Shown in pieces: positions 1 through 12,556 of a stretch of 64,000 bases of DNA (position 1 is its first letter; each line of letters begins with the position of its first letter). The position numbers were made by a program, and so were the translations under genes. The notes beneath the pieces were generated by a model that saw nothing but the letters and a program-made list of their open reading frames with translations, searched no databases and was not told the DNA's origin. The stretch comes from Seriola aureovittata (lineage: Eukaryota; Chordata; Actinopteri; Carangiformes; Carangidae): assembly GCF_021018895.1 (NCBI RefSeq), contig NC_079383.1, positions 22,062,853-22,126,852 of the forward strand. Reading direction: 5' to 3'.

Positions 1-317
1 TCACACTCACCATTGTGCTACCAAAGCGTTTCTCATTTTTATCACAGGACTTAGTAACTGACTCTGAACAGGGACGAGAGTTGAATTGACGCTCTCCCAG
101 AATGGTGTTTCCAACAGCACTCTTCCCCACACCAGTTTTCCCAATCATCACGATTCTCAGATCAGTTCCTGCAAAATAATTAATATGTTCAGTTTAGACT
201 GTCTGAAAGAGTTTATCATTGGCTTGATGTATAAATACTTTAGGGAGTAAATAAGGAAGTAAATTATACAGTATATATACAGTGAGTGTGAGTCTTACCT
301 GCAGGAATTGAAGCCAT
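1..317 (-). CDS. GIMAP/AIG1-family GTPase, 5' part (runs off left edge)
   Basis: Seen: on the minus strand a start codon at 317-315 opens a 19-nt coding exon (MASIPAG) ending at 299 with a GTAAGA donor. After a 130-bp intron with a TTTTGCAG acceptor, the second exon begins at 168 and is open to base 1. The spliced frame reads [20 protein letters not shown], which contains a perfect P-loop (GKTGVGKS), then about 30 residues that stop just before the expected DTPG switch motif. Known: this is the start of the AIG1 G domain of GIMAP proteins, GTP-binding proteins of immune cells that assemble on membranes. The GTGAGT at 10-5 resembles a donor, but the frame stays open and the family normally continues into DTPG, so I read the exon as continuing beyond the window. 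The subfamily member cannot be assigned. Confidence 0.85.
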
Positions 318-521
318 CTTTTCTCAACACCTGTGTCTCTGTACAGTCGACAGTGAATCTTGAAGCATTTGTTTAAGACATTGTTGTTCATTTATATGGC
401 TGACACGGCGGACACGCCCCTTTATATTTGCATAGCAGGTCCATATAATACAGGCAGAGAGCAGCTTTCTGCAGAAACCTCACAGCTTGTCTCCTGTATT
501 TTACTGCTGGATCTGAGAACC
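318..521. promoter_or_regulatory. shared divergent promoter region of two GIMAP genes with octamer motif
   Basis: The start codons of the two GIMAP-like genes point away from each other and are 204 bp apart. The gap holds an exact octamer ATTTGCAT at 426-433 (reverse complement ATGCAAAT, the POU/Oct lymphoid promoter element). It also holds TATA-like stretches at about 421-427 (TTTATAT) and 442-449 (CATATAAT). This layout suggests one bidirectional promoter; transcription starts cannot be placed from sequence alone. Confidence 0.5.
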
Positions 522-2179
522 ATGTCTCACAGTAAGTTCTACCATAGTTTCTTTATACTCACAAACTTTGTTTTTAATATTTTGATTGCTTTCTGTTAGT
601 AAGAAAACACTGTCAACATTAAAGGGAAACTATTTGGATTAATAATGCAACATTGAACCATACATTGATTTTTAACTGTATGTATCAGGCAGAAATTCTG
701 TTGTGTTTGTTTTCACAGAGGAGAAGATTCCAATCTTTATCGTGGGAGCTGACGATTTGTCAAAGAACGATCTAATAACCAAGATCCAAGGGAAAGATTC
801 ATCTAAACTACACCTACGAAATGCTAATGATGAGCTTGAGATATATGTAAATGACACATATGAGATTTCAATTCTCCCTGACAAGGACGCGTTAAAAAGG
901 TAAGTTAATGAACCTGACATGTATGTTGTGTTAGAGGGCAGGGCTCCAACAGACTGGGAGGTTCCAGTTTTGGATCTGAACCCACAGAGCAGAACACAGT
1001 TTGGCAGTGACGGCAAGTCTTATTATAAAATATAGCCACAGGGTTTCAGGTGTATGGACCTGAAGCACATGGAGGAAACAGAATTACCAAAGAGTTCAAA
1101 AAGATACGGAGCAAAAGGGTTACCAAAGCAGAGCTTGGCCATAGCGTTTGTACCACACCATGTGACAGAACGATCCGGCTAAGAGCGGTCAGTTGAACTG
1201 GTCTTACACCGCAGCAGCTGGTTCAACAGAAGCAAACATTTTCCTGGTCAGTTAACATTGTTTCTTCCTCCACATTATAGACACCTAGACCACCCTGAGC
1301 CATATTCTGGGTCACATCCTCATCAGGACAGGACAGGTAAGCCACAGTCTCTCATTGATGTTTTATCAACAGGCAAATGTGCAGAGATATAAAATAAAAA
1401 AAGTAATATATAAAAAAATGTGTAAATGTTTTTGTTTTTTTTTGTTTTTTTACTGTAATTCAGGTGGCAGCAAAAAGCCGAAGGAAGAGAGAGTGAACCT
1501 GGTTCTGCTGGGAATGGCCGGGACTGGAAAGAGTGCAAGTGGAAACAAGATCCTCGGATACGAATACTTCATGTCAAAACCCAGTTCAAGTCAGGTGACC
1601 ATGGAGTGTAAGGAGGTAGAAGATGAGATTAACAGTAGACCTGTACGTGTCATTGATACACCAGACATCTTTGATGATGACATCAAACCATCAGTTAAGG
1701 ACAAACATGTGAAAAGGTGCAGAGAGCTCTGTCGGTCAGACCCCTGTGTGTACTTACTTGTGATTCAGGTTGGCAGGTTTACAGACGGGGAGAGAGACGT
1801 ACTGAAAAAGTTAGAAAAAGCTTTTGGTAGAAACGTTCATGAACAAACGATCCTCCTGTTCACCCGTGGGGAGGAGCTGCCCCGTGCTCACATGAGCTTG
1901 GATAACTTTCTACAATCCTGCCAACCTGAGCTCAAGCACATAGTGGAAAAGTGTGACAAGAGGTGTGTGTTTTTTGAGAACAAAACCCCAGGTTTAGATG
2001 ATGTGGAAAAACTAATGCAGACAGTGAACAGTCTTATTCAAAAACAGAGTAAGGCCCAACTCCAGCCCAGCTCCTACACCCCACCCCTTAACACTCAGTT
2101 CCCACAGTCACATGGAGGGTCATCCAGATCCCAGAGCAGTGGAGCGTCAGGACGGATTCCCTCAGTGCAGTGGAGATAG
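522..2179 (+). CDS. GIMAP/AIG1-family GTPase with vestigial first G domain (4 exons, 320 aa)
   Basis: Coding exons 522-531, 719-899, 1281-1336 and 1464-2179 join in frame (963 nt with stop) and all borders have AG/GT. Exon 4 carries a full AIG1 G domain: P-loop GMAGTGKSASGN, switch motif DTPD, the family box LLVIQVGRFTDGE, the G4-type LLFTRGEEL and the G5-type CVFFEN, followed by a polar Gln/Ser/Pro-rich tail ending PSVQWR. No transmembrane segment is seen. Exon 2 (about 60 residues) starts IPIFIVGADDLSKNDLITKI, which follows the start of a G domain but has lost the P-loop Gly-Lys-Ser; the later EISILPD sits where DTPG would be. Inference: a two-domain GIMAP whose first domain has decayed, as in GIMAP8-like multi-G proteins. 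Exon 3 (56 nt) rests on frame and splice fit and is the least certain part. The likely role is membrane-associated immune GTPase. Confidence 0.82.
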
Positions 2180-2425
2180 GTCTGTCTGATCATGTGACAG
2201 CGGGGACGGATGAATCACCTGTAGTCCACATGTGAGTTCTGTGGTGATTCACAGTAATAAGTAATATGTTGCCTCTCCTCAAACAGAGATTTGATATTTG
2301 ACTATTTCTGTGCACACATCAGGGGATGATCGGAACATGCTGTTGTGTACCTGGGACAATGTACTTGTGTTTTTTATTTGACATGATTTGCTGTCTTGTG
2401 TAACCTAATTTCAGGGACTGTGGAT

Positions 2426-2431
2426 AATAAA
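2426..2431 (+). terminator. polyadenylation signal AATAAA of the plus-strand GIMAP gene
   Basis: A canonical AATAAA lies about 247 bp after the stop codon in the AT-rich 3' flank, followed by TGTCCTCGTT, a weak GT-rich downstream element. It is the nearest hexamer to the stop. Confidence 0.55.
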
Positions 2432-5400
2432 ATATGTCCTCGTTATCTTTAACTGGTTGATCATACACTTTTATATGTCACTTTTCCTCTTATTTGCTTC
2501 TTACTAATCATCTTTTAATCTGGGACTGATATAAGTCTATAATATGTTTATTGTCTCTTCACTTCATCTTTGTCATGATGTTAAACTCTGTAAAATGGGA
2601 CCAACAGAAACCTGATATTTACCAATAAAACCAAGTTCTACTGCACCCAGTGTCTCTCTGGTCTCTGCTGATTCCAGCACACAGATTCTGTCTCCCACCA
2701 AGAATACCCAGAATTCTCAGGGCTTCACCTGCACAGATACGAGGGTTATAAACAGGCCTGTTTATACACATACACCTGTGTATGTTTAGAAGCTTTTGAG
2801 GACGAGGAGGAAATGTCCTTAACAAAGTGACTCGTTCCCCCTATACTTTTGAAAAACACCTGGAAGATAAATGAATTACTATTTATCTGTGTGACACAAT
2901 GTGAAGGGTAATACGACCTCTTTATTACTTTTATATTTGTCTTTTGGAGTATGTCAATGGTAAATAACTAATTTCATTATTCTCCCTAAATAGAGAATCA
3001 CAAACACAAAATGGTTAAAATATTAGACTGAATCTGGTCTAAATATTTTCTCAAATATATAAAAATATTAAATATCTCCCCACATAATTTTTCATTCTTC
3101 TTCTGTTGATTGTGTTTGACCAAATGTACATTCAGCTCCAGGGTTAACTCGCCTTAACCAAACACTAAACTGTTAAACTGGTAAAATATCTCCACCTACT
3201 GGACATTTGATGTTCAAGTTCCTTACACTCCTAAGGTGCTGCCAAATGAGTTTACCACATTTAGTAGCATTTATCTTGTGTAGAGACAGAGAAACCTATT
3301 CTCTCTGAATATATTTATAACCTGTGCTGTAGCCAGATAATATTGTACAGAGGTATTGTGATTCAGAGGATAAACTGAGGGCAATAAAGTTGTATTCTCT
3401 CATTGCTGAACTCAGAGGTGTGCACAAAGTCAGTAAACATAATAAAAACCTAAGTCCAATTAATATTTGTTGTATCTCCCTTTGCCTTTAAAACAGCAGC
3501 ACAGGAAGTGCTACATCTGCTGTAAATGTTAAATAAACGTTTAAGTAAGTATGTAAAGTTTAATCTGTTTTTTCATATTTGATAAACATATTATAAACAT
3601 ATATATTAATATATGTTTTTACTTTTATATGAAGTTGTATTGTCGTCTGTGAGGATCCCAACAAGAGCCAGGTTCCATTAAGTTGTCAGTTAATCAGGAT
3701 CCAAATAAACCAACTATTTAAAGACAGTAAAAAATAACAGGATGTTTAAGGTAGAACCTGTTTGTTTACTTTTCACTTGTTTTTCAATCGTGTCAGGAAC
3801 ACTCTGACTGTGGAGTCCATGAGATCCATAATCGTATTTCATTGTACCTTAAATGATATTACTTTACCATGCTGGAGTCTATCTCAAAATAACCTCTTTA
3901 ATTGCTTGTGTGCCTTCATCAGTCAGCAGGGGGAGTAATTTACCTGTTAATGATCAGAGTGAGACGAGCAGGTTGGTGGATTTTTTGGACTTCATCACTG
4001 GTTTCTTCCTGAAAAACAAGCATACTGAGTTCCTTGTTCAGAATATCATCATCATAACTAAAATAATGCATACATAAATAAAAAACCCTATATCGGAATG
4101 CACAAAAAATGTTTTTCTATATTACACTGTAAAATGTATTAAAAAAAAAACAGTCTAAAGCACCTGTGCCAGAAAATTCTATATATTTAGATCTGAATGA
4201 AATTTATTCTGGCCTTTTGCTCAGTTTATTTTATAAAATTTCATTATTATTTTAATAGATCGATTTTCTTTTCCTGTATTTTCCTTTTGTGTTATAACGT
4301 ATATTTACTTCCACATTTCAATCCTGTTTGATTTGTTTTTTATTCTTTTCAATTAATAACTGTCTTATTATTTCCCATAAGTAAATTATGTAAAAGATGT
4401 AAAACATTATGTTGCCGCTTGGTGGAAAATCCTCTTCCAGCATGACATTTTGTTGTCTCTTAAGTTATTTAACTCAACTTTATTTTAATCTCTACTTTTA
4501 TGATTTTGTGAAAAGTGTAAGGTGGTTTTCAATCATTGCTATTTAAGGAAGCTAAGGCTAGCTATTTGTAAGTAGCTGTTGCTACATAGCCAACGTTAGC
4601 ATAGCACCGCTCCGTATTACAAAGTGACGAGAAAAGCCCGCCAGGCCAGACCTAGCTAGTTAGCATGCTAACTTTGGTAGAGGTAAAGAAGTAATAGAAA
4701 TAGAAGAAAAACAAAAAGGATGCTTTCCACCTCTGGAGACAGCTCTTGGTGAGTAAAGGAATAACGTTTGATGCTTAAATTGCAATGGCTCTACCTCAAC
4801 TAGACTAAGTAAACAGCCGTTAATGCTAACGTTAGCCACGTAGCGATAGCAAAACATACAAATAGCTCCTTTATGGTATTACCTGATATGAGCAGTGAGA
4901 AGGAGTTAGTGACATCTAGCGTTGACATTGCATATCACCACCAACTGAGAATGGGAGAGGAGAGTGGCAGAATGATGGTGGTCATTAGGTAACCTAAAAA
5001 TATCTCGTTTTTTTTCCCTCTGTAGTCTCTGTGTTTAGTTTGTCCATTCTGGGCTACTGTAGAAACCGAAACATGGCGCCGCTAAAATGGCGGATTCCCG
5101 CTTCCCCTACATAGATATGAAGGGAACATCTCTAAGTCAACGAAAACAATGATTCAGTGTCAGGTGATTATACACTTTCTTTATCCAATGTCTTTCTGCC
5201 ATTATATCCTGGTTAGGTTTGGTAATTGTATTTCAAAATAGTAAAACGTCACATTGAACGTTAATTAAATGTCTTCACTTGTATGAACAGAGGTAAACTT
5301 TTACAGGAACCGGGAAATATGTTCGGGAGATAGTGAGTTACCAGGTGAGCTGTAACTTCACCCTCGCTTTTTAGAGTACATTTGCTTATATTTTGGGAAA

Positions 5401-5947
5401 TTGAATTTGCCGAATTAGCTATTAACAGTCCATATTCGCTTTCTACTATTGCATGTACTGACATCTGTCACTGAATTATTTTGATACTGAAAAAAACTTG
5501 ATGAGTCTCAAGCTGGTTTTGAAGCAGTCCAAGTCCTGCCCCATTAATCTGCTCGTACATTATCTTAATGATAATAATTATGTCAACCTATCTCATAATT
5601 ACTATCAGGGTTTCCAAATGTTTTCTTTTCTGAATGTAGTTATTGTCACTATTATTGTCGTGCTTTAACTTTGAAGGGCATGTAAAGCCATTTCCTGTTT
5701 TCTCCGCGCTAACTCCCGCTAGCTTGTCGCCGGTGGAGTTAACGGTCCCAGCGCAGCATCCAGCCTTCAGACCGGACGGTACGCCGCTGAACGGAGGAGG
5801 AGCACCGTCATCCCTGTCAGCTCTTTGCAGTTTCTTCACTTTGTTTACAGTGTCACGGTTGGGACCCTTGGGTGCTTTTCTGGACAACATTAAGTCTCTG
5901 AAGAACTAGTGGAATTTAACCGCTGGAGCACAGAGGAGGTTTGGAGG
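2432..5947. other. intergenic region and 5' flank of nebl
   Basis: No convincing coding exon is seen. The first 2 kb is AT-rich single-copy-looking DNA. From about 4540 it holds a dispersed fish-type repeat, annotated separately. From about 5690 it becomes CpG-richer (cgccggtggagttaacgg, accggacggtacgccg), consistent with the promoter and 5' UTR of the LIM isoform that starts at 5948. No TATA box is obvious there. Confidence 0.6.
4540..5220. repeat. dispersed teleost element (MITE-like), diverged
   Basis: Two parts resemble fish interspersed repeats I remember. One is the palindromic, TAGC-rich stretch at 4550-4680, including gttagcatgctaac. The other is the block at 5044-5200 with ggctactgtagaaac, atggcgccgc, aaaatggcgg and agatatgaaggg. 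Neither part codes for protein. Family name and exact ends cannot be given without a repeat library. Confidence 0.5.
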
Positions 5948-6016
5948 ATGAACCCCCAGTGTGCCCGCTGTGGGAAGATCGTCTACCCGACGGAGAAAGT
6001 CAGCTGCCTGGACAAG
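5948..6016 (+). CDS. nebl: nebl LIM-isoform exon 1 (start of LIM zinc finger)
   Basis: ATG at 5948, with a purine at -3, gives [20 protein letters not shown] then LDK: 23 codons ending at a GTGGGC donor, phase 0. CxxC (CARC) supplies the first two zinc ligands of the LIM domain. The exon border after CLDK is the one known for LASP genes. The 5' UTR is probably within about 200 bp upstream. Confidence 0.93.
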
Positions 6017-9000
6017 GTGGGCACTTTTGTTAATAGATAAACATACACACAGAAAAAAAAAAAAAACAACCCATAATAACTCAGGTGTATTCATTATGCA
6101 CATACCGTGTCAGATAAAACCTTAAAACCTGCGAAAATCAGAGTTCAAACTTGATCAAAAGGTCCGTGAAGTTGTTAGAGACGCAGGTGGAGATGTGGTG
6201 GAAGGAAAACGCCACACACCAAAGGACTATATCATTTCCTATAACATATTATAAGGAGTATATCACGTTGGGTAAGAGTTTTTTATTAAAAATCGAGAAC
6301 TCAGCGTCTGATACAGTTTGATTGATTGATTAATTGATTAGTGGTTTATCTTGTAACACGTCATATTTCTCCCTTTTAAATGTCTCCCAGGTAGATTTGA
6401 TGTTGTTGGTGATGCAAACCTTATGTGTTAACAATAGAGCTGCACTGACATCTTTTTTCACTGCTGATTACTCTTGGCAGTACACTCTAAAATGGCCAAA
6501 TGCATAAATAAATACATAATATAAATAATATAAATAAAGGCATCAATAGTCAAACAAACCAAAATATCCATTCATCAATGACATAAAACAGGAAAAGCAA
6601 CAAATCCTCACATTTCAGAGGCAGCAACCAGTAAACGATGTGTTTTAAATGTTGAAATATGGTTGTCATTGAGACAATATCTACTACTATAATCATAAAT
6701 AATGTGTATATTCACCTAGAAACCTTTGTGATACTGTAGCAAAGACTAAATGTGGGGATATATGATACGTTTATAGTTAATTTACCACTTAATACGTCTT
6801 ATCTCATCATGTTCTTTGCCAGCATTCATAAAATGGTAGCTATCTTTCCTCTGGTGTCAAGTAAACGTTCATATTATTTTTAGGACTAATGCTTAAGTTA
6901 ATGTTGTATTTTTGTTCCTGTATTTGCAAAGGCAAAAAAAAAAACAAACCTACATATAAGTATGAACCTGTTTTCACAGCAATGGTAGAAGTTCCTAAAT
7001 CAAACTGTTATAGTGACAAATGAACACACTATTGAATACTGCTGAAACAGCATAAGTGGTTTTAATAATATTATGATATGATAAATAAGGAATATAATAG
7101 GAATATTTTAGGACTGTTTTTGTTTTTTTATGCCAGAACACAAAAGTAAGTTGAGTTTTATATTTGCATGGTAACACCTCAGTAATAGTCTGTTGCATAA
7201 TGCTGATACATTATTAATTTTCCTCAGCAGTCTCATGCAGCCACTGTCTGTCCTGCGAGGCATCGGATGACACAACAGCATGTAGGCACTGCACATGATG
7301 TTAGCGCCCACATTTCATAATAAAAGACTTCCATTTTGCAAATCTGTCGCAAATGAAATGTTTGTTGATAGTTAAAGTGAACAAAAATATCACTATCCAG
7401 CTTTATCGTTCAATATCTCTGAGAAAAAAAAGACCAAATTTACCTTCAGTCCTGTGTCGTTGAGGCTGACATGACGTGTTTAAGACAGACTGACGGTATA
7501 AAAGAGCTAGAAGAGTGTGAGAGGCAGTGATTCAGAGAGGAGGAGGTTGGCAAAGAAACACAACTATATGGAGAAAGCCCATTTACTCAGGCCTTTTGAA
7601 GATGTTGGCATCACTTACATTTTAGCCACAGAGCTTCATTCCAGCTGATAACAAAGACGTTTTATTTTTTCAGGTTTAGGCTTTAATGATGTGTTGGTTA
7701 TTTCACTGAAAATTCCTTCAGGATCTGCTGAGAAAATGTGTGGAGGAGAAACGATTGATCGCAGGTTGTCAGATGTCATTTAAAAGTTCGTTAACAGCTT
7801 CCCCACTGATCTTCATCCAGTGCGCAGTTTTTATATGAAGAGCAAAACGATGACTCAACAAAACCTTTTTCAAATTCTGTGAACAATGTCTGATATGTAA
7901 ATTTCTTCATGTGTCATGGACAAATTAAAAACACATGGAGTTACCAATTAGCTGGGGTTTGGTAGCTTAATATTTTAAATTGTTTATTTTTTTGGCCACT
8001 TATTTCCACATCCAGCAGTTAGAGAGCCACATAGTCATTCACATGGTTTTGCGTCTGTGTCACCTGATGACTCTCAGTCCAGTGTTCCCTCTCTTTCTTT
8101 TAGCTCTGTGTTTGGTCTCCTCCAGCTCCAGAGGGAAATATCTGGCTCTTTAGCTGCTAAATGCTTCACTATGTTCACCGGCTGCTCTCTGACTGAGTCT
8201 GTCTGCTGTTTGCTGCTGAGTCGACAGTGGCTTTTTTGAAAAGCTGCCGCGTCCGAAAACGACACTGAAACAGTGAAGTTGGGATCTGGACAGTTTAACA
8301 ATGAGCTGTCAGTTCTCTCTGCTGGACAAACATTATCGTTCTCCATAGACATGTTAGAAAACATTAACCTTAATTTAACCTGGTGCAACTTATCGATGCC
8401 ATGTGAATTAGCATTTTGACACAGCATGCTCTGTCATCACAGTGAAGTACGGGATAATCATAGAACGCATACAATCATGTTAACATCTACAACAAACACA
8501 TAATTTCGTGCTGACTCACTCCCTAAGGATTTGAATAATCCTAACGCAGGACAGATGGAGGGCGATCCAAACTGGATATTGAACAAACAAATGTTTGGCA
8601 GTGAGCTGACTTTTCCTCTGCAGTCTGTCGCATCCTGGTCCGACTAGATGTCAGAGTCCGTCCGGCCTCCGACTGTATGTGTGTAGCTCGTGTTTCATGC
8701 TGTTTGATCGACAGGTGGTTGGTTTGTGTGACGCACTGAGCGGCAGAGACGGACACTAAACTAAGGAACCTAGAAAACAGTCAGAGTGCAGATTGAAGCT
8801 TCGTCCTTCACCTTACAAAGCTTTCAACCACAGCTCATGGACTTCCTTAGCGCGTGGAGTCGTTCGGTTGTCATGGAGATGGTTTAGTTGTTAGCATGTG
8901 ATTATGGTCATGTGATAACGGGTGGTTAGAAGAGGTCGGAGCCAGAGACCATCTTCGGACAGAAACGGTGGCAACAACTAAACCGTCTCCATGACGACAG

Positions 9001-9064
9001 AACAGCATCATCCAGGGAAGGCCGAAAGTAAGTGGACCGTGTGGACTCGTCAATACTGATCTGT

Positions 9065-9155
<91 letters not shown>

Positions 9156-9161
9156 CTCCAG
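6017..9161 (+). other. nebl: nebl intron 1
   Basis: A 3.1-kb intron, mostly AT-rich with no supported exon. An A tract lies at 6052-6065. Its last 90 bp is the (TG)n tract described separately, which leaves only seven bases (tctccag) before the exon. Confidence 0.7.
9068..9154 (+). repeat. (TG)n microsatellite against the exon 2 acceptor
   Basis: About 43 TG units end 7 bases before the 3' splice site of LIM exon 2. The tract replaces the usual polypyrimidine stretch. Confidence 0.97.
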
Positions 9162-9256
9162 AACTGGCACAAAGGATGTTTCCACTGTGAGGTTTGCAAG
9201 ATGACCCTGAACATGAAGAACTACAAAGGCTACGACAAGAAACCCTACTGCAACGC
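9162..9256 (+). CDS. nebl: nebl LIM-isoform exon 2 (rest of LIM domain)
   Basis: 95-nt exon between TCTCCAG and GTGAGT, phase 0 to 2. It encodes [20 protein letters not shown] then [12 protein letters not shown], with the H, CxxC and C zinc ligands of the LIM domain. The length of 95 nt matches what I remember for this exon in LASP genes. Asn replaces the aromatic residue usually found before WHK. Confidence 0.93.
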
Positions 9257-9266
9257 GTGAGTCCAC

Positions 9267-9519
9267 ATCTCTCTCTCTCTCTCCTAATGTAACACTTAGG
9301 TCTCTCTCTCTCTCTCTCCTAATGTGACACTTAGGTCTCTCTCTCTCTCTATCTCTCCTAATGTGACACTTAGGTCTCTCTCTCTCTCTCTCCTTCTCTC
9401 TCTCTCTCCTAATGTGACACTTAGGTCTCTCTCTCTCTCTCTCTCTCTCCTTCTCTCCTAATGTAACACTTTGGTCTCTCTCTCTCTCTCTCTCTCCTCT
9501 CTCTCCTAATGTAACACTT

Positions 9520-9558
<39 letters not shown>

Positions 9559-9885
9559 TCTCTCCTAATGTAACACTTAGGTCTCTCTCTCTCTTTCTCT
9601 CTCTCTCTCTCCTAATGTAACACTTAGGTCTCTCTCTCTTTCTCTCTCTCTCCTAATGTAACACTTAGGTCTCTCTCTCTCTCTCTCTCCCTCCTAATGT
9701 GACACTTAAATCTTTCTCTCTCTCTCTCTCTCCTAATGTGACACTTAAATCTTTCTCTCTCTCTCTCTCTCTCTCCTCTCTTTCTCCTAATGTAACACTT
9801 AGGTCTCTCTCTCTCTCTCTCTCTTTCTCCTAATGTAACACTTAGGTCGCTCTCTCTCTCTCTCTCCTTTCCTAATGTAACACTT

Positions 9886-9924
<39 letters not shown>

Positions 9925-9966
9925 CTAATGTAACACTTAGGTCTCTCTCTCTCTCTCCCTCTCTGT
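9267..9966 (+). repeat. tandem minisatellite, (CT)n-cctaatgtRacacttaggt unit, about 15 copies
   Basis: A fixed core (cctaatgt[a/g]acactta[gg/aa]t) alternates with variable runs of CT, giving units of about 35-60 bp. It starts 11 bp after the exon 2 donor. Variants with 'taaatctt' occur in two adjacent copies near 9700-9760, showing internal duplication. Confidence 0.95.
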
Positions 9967-10610
9967 ACAGTAAGAATAACACCACATCCTGCTCTAATCT
10001 ATCATTATAATAACTTTAATGTGCGTATTGTTTGTTGTATATGTATGAACTGTCTCTGAGTGGAAACACCACCCACTGCTTGTAGCTGCTGTGTGATTAT
10101 GTGCGTCTGCTTCCTGCCTGCAGCCGCTTCTTATCATCGAGGTTTTTATAGCAGCGCTGGTTTTTGGTTTTTGGTTTTTGGTTGGTTTTGGTGGTTTTTG
10201 GTTGCGAGCCCAGCCCTGCTGCTGGTTCTGTACTGAATCTGTGCATTTTTCTCCATACTGCTTGTTATTATCTGTACGGTATGATAGACAACACTGCCAC
10301 TTATTGCCCTTAAAGAATATTTAGCTTATGGCCCAACCCTCATAGACACTGGTGAAAGGAGGCAAAACTTGGATCTGCGTTTGATGGATGATGGGAGTAA
10401 ATTATAGCTTGTGCTGTGGTAGCATCTTAAAGGGAAGACTGTGGCTTTGACCTTTGAACTTGTTACTGTCAGTTGCTTGTCATGTCAGCGATCTGAGAGT
10501 GGAAGCTAACTTGACTTTTGTGCTTCTAGAAGAGAGCGTCACCCACTCATCTTAAAACATGGGATTGTGCAGTTAAGTGTTGCTGTTTTTGTCCTCTATA
10601 TAACTTCCCC

Positions 10611-10664
<54 letters not shown>

Positions 10665-10840
10665 GTTTAATGCAGGAGAAATTTAGAAAGATAATAAATA
10701 CCTGAGGGGGAACTGACTAGTTAATTTGTTGTTTCTTGTATTTTGTCACAGAAAAAGTTCCAGCAGAGACGAGAACAAAAACACACTTTGTCCACCCCCC
10801 CCCCCCCGTCAGACAAACCAGCACTGACTTAATGGCTCCA

Positions 10841-10916
<76 letters not shown>

Positions 10917-11257
10917 TATATATGCAGATACACAAACTCACAACAGTGGACTTAATGGCAGAGAGCGGTTTAAGTGACCTTTGACCCTGTGAGGTTAAAA
11001 AGGCGTTTCCTCCCAGCTTGTGGAACACACCACCTTTGTTTCCACTCAGACACCACCCCCCCCCCTGTAAACAAACAGCATGTAAATCCTGAACAGGCCG
11101 TGACACGGTGGTCATAGTACCAGGTGCAGCAGTGAACAGTCTTTTCTTTTCTGCAGTTGAGGAAAAGTTCAGACCTCTGTGTCTGTAACATGAATGAAGA
11201 AGAATTTATAAATTATAACTTGTCACTTTTTTCCTTTTTATTTTCAGACGACCTGAA

Positions 11258-11740
11258 TCTGCCGTTGCTGCCGAGGTTGTGTGTATATCTAATTTTATTT
11301 TTTGATAAGGATTTTGTCTCCCAACGATTATAAAAACGAGATGATTGAGATAAAACGATTATTGTGCCGCATTCTGTTCCGCAACAAAGCCCCCCCCCCC
11401 CCCCCCCCCCCCCCAAAAAAAAACCATCCCCCCATCCACTTCCTGGTTACGTTTGGGCGTACCTTAACAACGTATATAGGAGTGTGTCATCTTTCTATAA
11501 ATAGTCTAGAGAGACCACACTCTCATATCTATAACTTATATCATGTGCAACCAGAAAAACGACATGGACACACTTTTTTAAAATATATTTTGAGCTTTTT
11601 TTCATTTTTTTTTTTTTAAGTTCAGTAGCTGCGCGGTGTTTCCAAAGTCCAATGAGTAATCGTGTTAAATAACTGTGATCTCAATATGGATAAAAAATAA
11701 ACGTGATAATGATTTTTGCCACAGTCGAGCAGCTCTAATT
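11258..11740. repeat. dispersed element fragments ('aacgattat' family) with poly-C
   Basis: The end at 11660-11740 reads, on the minus strand, as a GAGCTGCTCGACTGTGGCAA start followed by repeated 'atcacgtttatttt' and 'attgagatcacag' words. 11320-11365 has matching 'aacgattat' words. Related starts (ggctgcacaa..., cctgcacgatgtgcg...) occur near 13591 and 18529, so it is a multi-copy family. A run of 24 C lies at 11391-11414. The name is not assigned. Confidence 0.5.
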
Positions 11741-12314
11741 ATCAGTGAGTTCCTACTATGTGGAGTATGTGTGGGTTGGTAAGTTAAGACCAAAATATTC
11801 CTGCCTGCAAAAGTGACTCAAACCTTGATGAAGCTTTGAGCTCAGACTCATTTACAGGTGGTGCACACCCCAAAACACCTGTAGGTGCAGTCTTTTGTTG
11901 AACATGTGTTGTGTTGTACATCCTTGGCGTGTGTGTTAGTCTGTTGACGAGTGTGTGGAGCAGTTTTTCCCACAGGCTGCAGTTCATGTAGCTGCTGATG
12001 GTTATTGATGACTTGTTGTTAATGTTTCATCAACTCTGACTCCACTAACTCTGAGCTCAGTGTGAACTATAGATGAACTAGAGTAGACCAGATGTGTTGT
12101 TCTGCAGATTTGTTTGTGCTAAAAGTTCACATATATCTCTGACACAGGGAGAATCCTGTGAGCTGTCAGCATTTTAGATTTCACTCGTCTCACATGTTGC
12201 GGTTTATTATATAAAAGAGAGAAGTAGCAGACGACTCGGTTTCTCCTTCAGTGTTCACAAATCTGTGGGTGAATTCAGGTCAACCCATGTTCCTGTCTCA
12301 CTGGAGCTAATGGC

Positions 12315-12370
<56 letters not shown>

Positions 12371-12556
12371 TTGCCTTCTGCTGAAGAATGTCACAACAGG
12401 GCATTAGGGACCTGCAGGGTTATTTATTCCACTTAACACGACTGCTTTAAAGACAAAACAGAGAAACTGAAAGGTTTGATGTGGACTTTCTAAAGTCTAG
12501 TCTTTTGACTTCAGGGTCAGAGGTGACTCAGGTTTCAGGATACTAGCATGCAAACG

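Noticed and set aside
1..10. GTGAGT on the minus strand just after ...STM as a donor ending the GIMAP exon
   Set aside because: The frame remains open (STMVSV) and the family normally continues into the DTPG motif; a chance donor match is more likely.
9267..9966. CRISPR-like array because of regularly spaced repeats
   Set aside because: Spacers are CT runs of variable length, in a vertebrate intron; an ordinary minisatellite.
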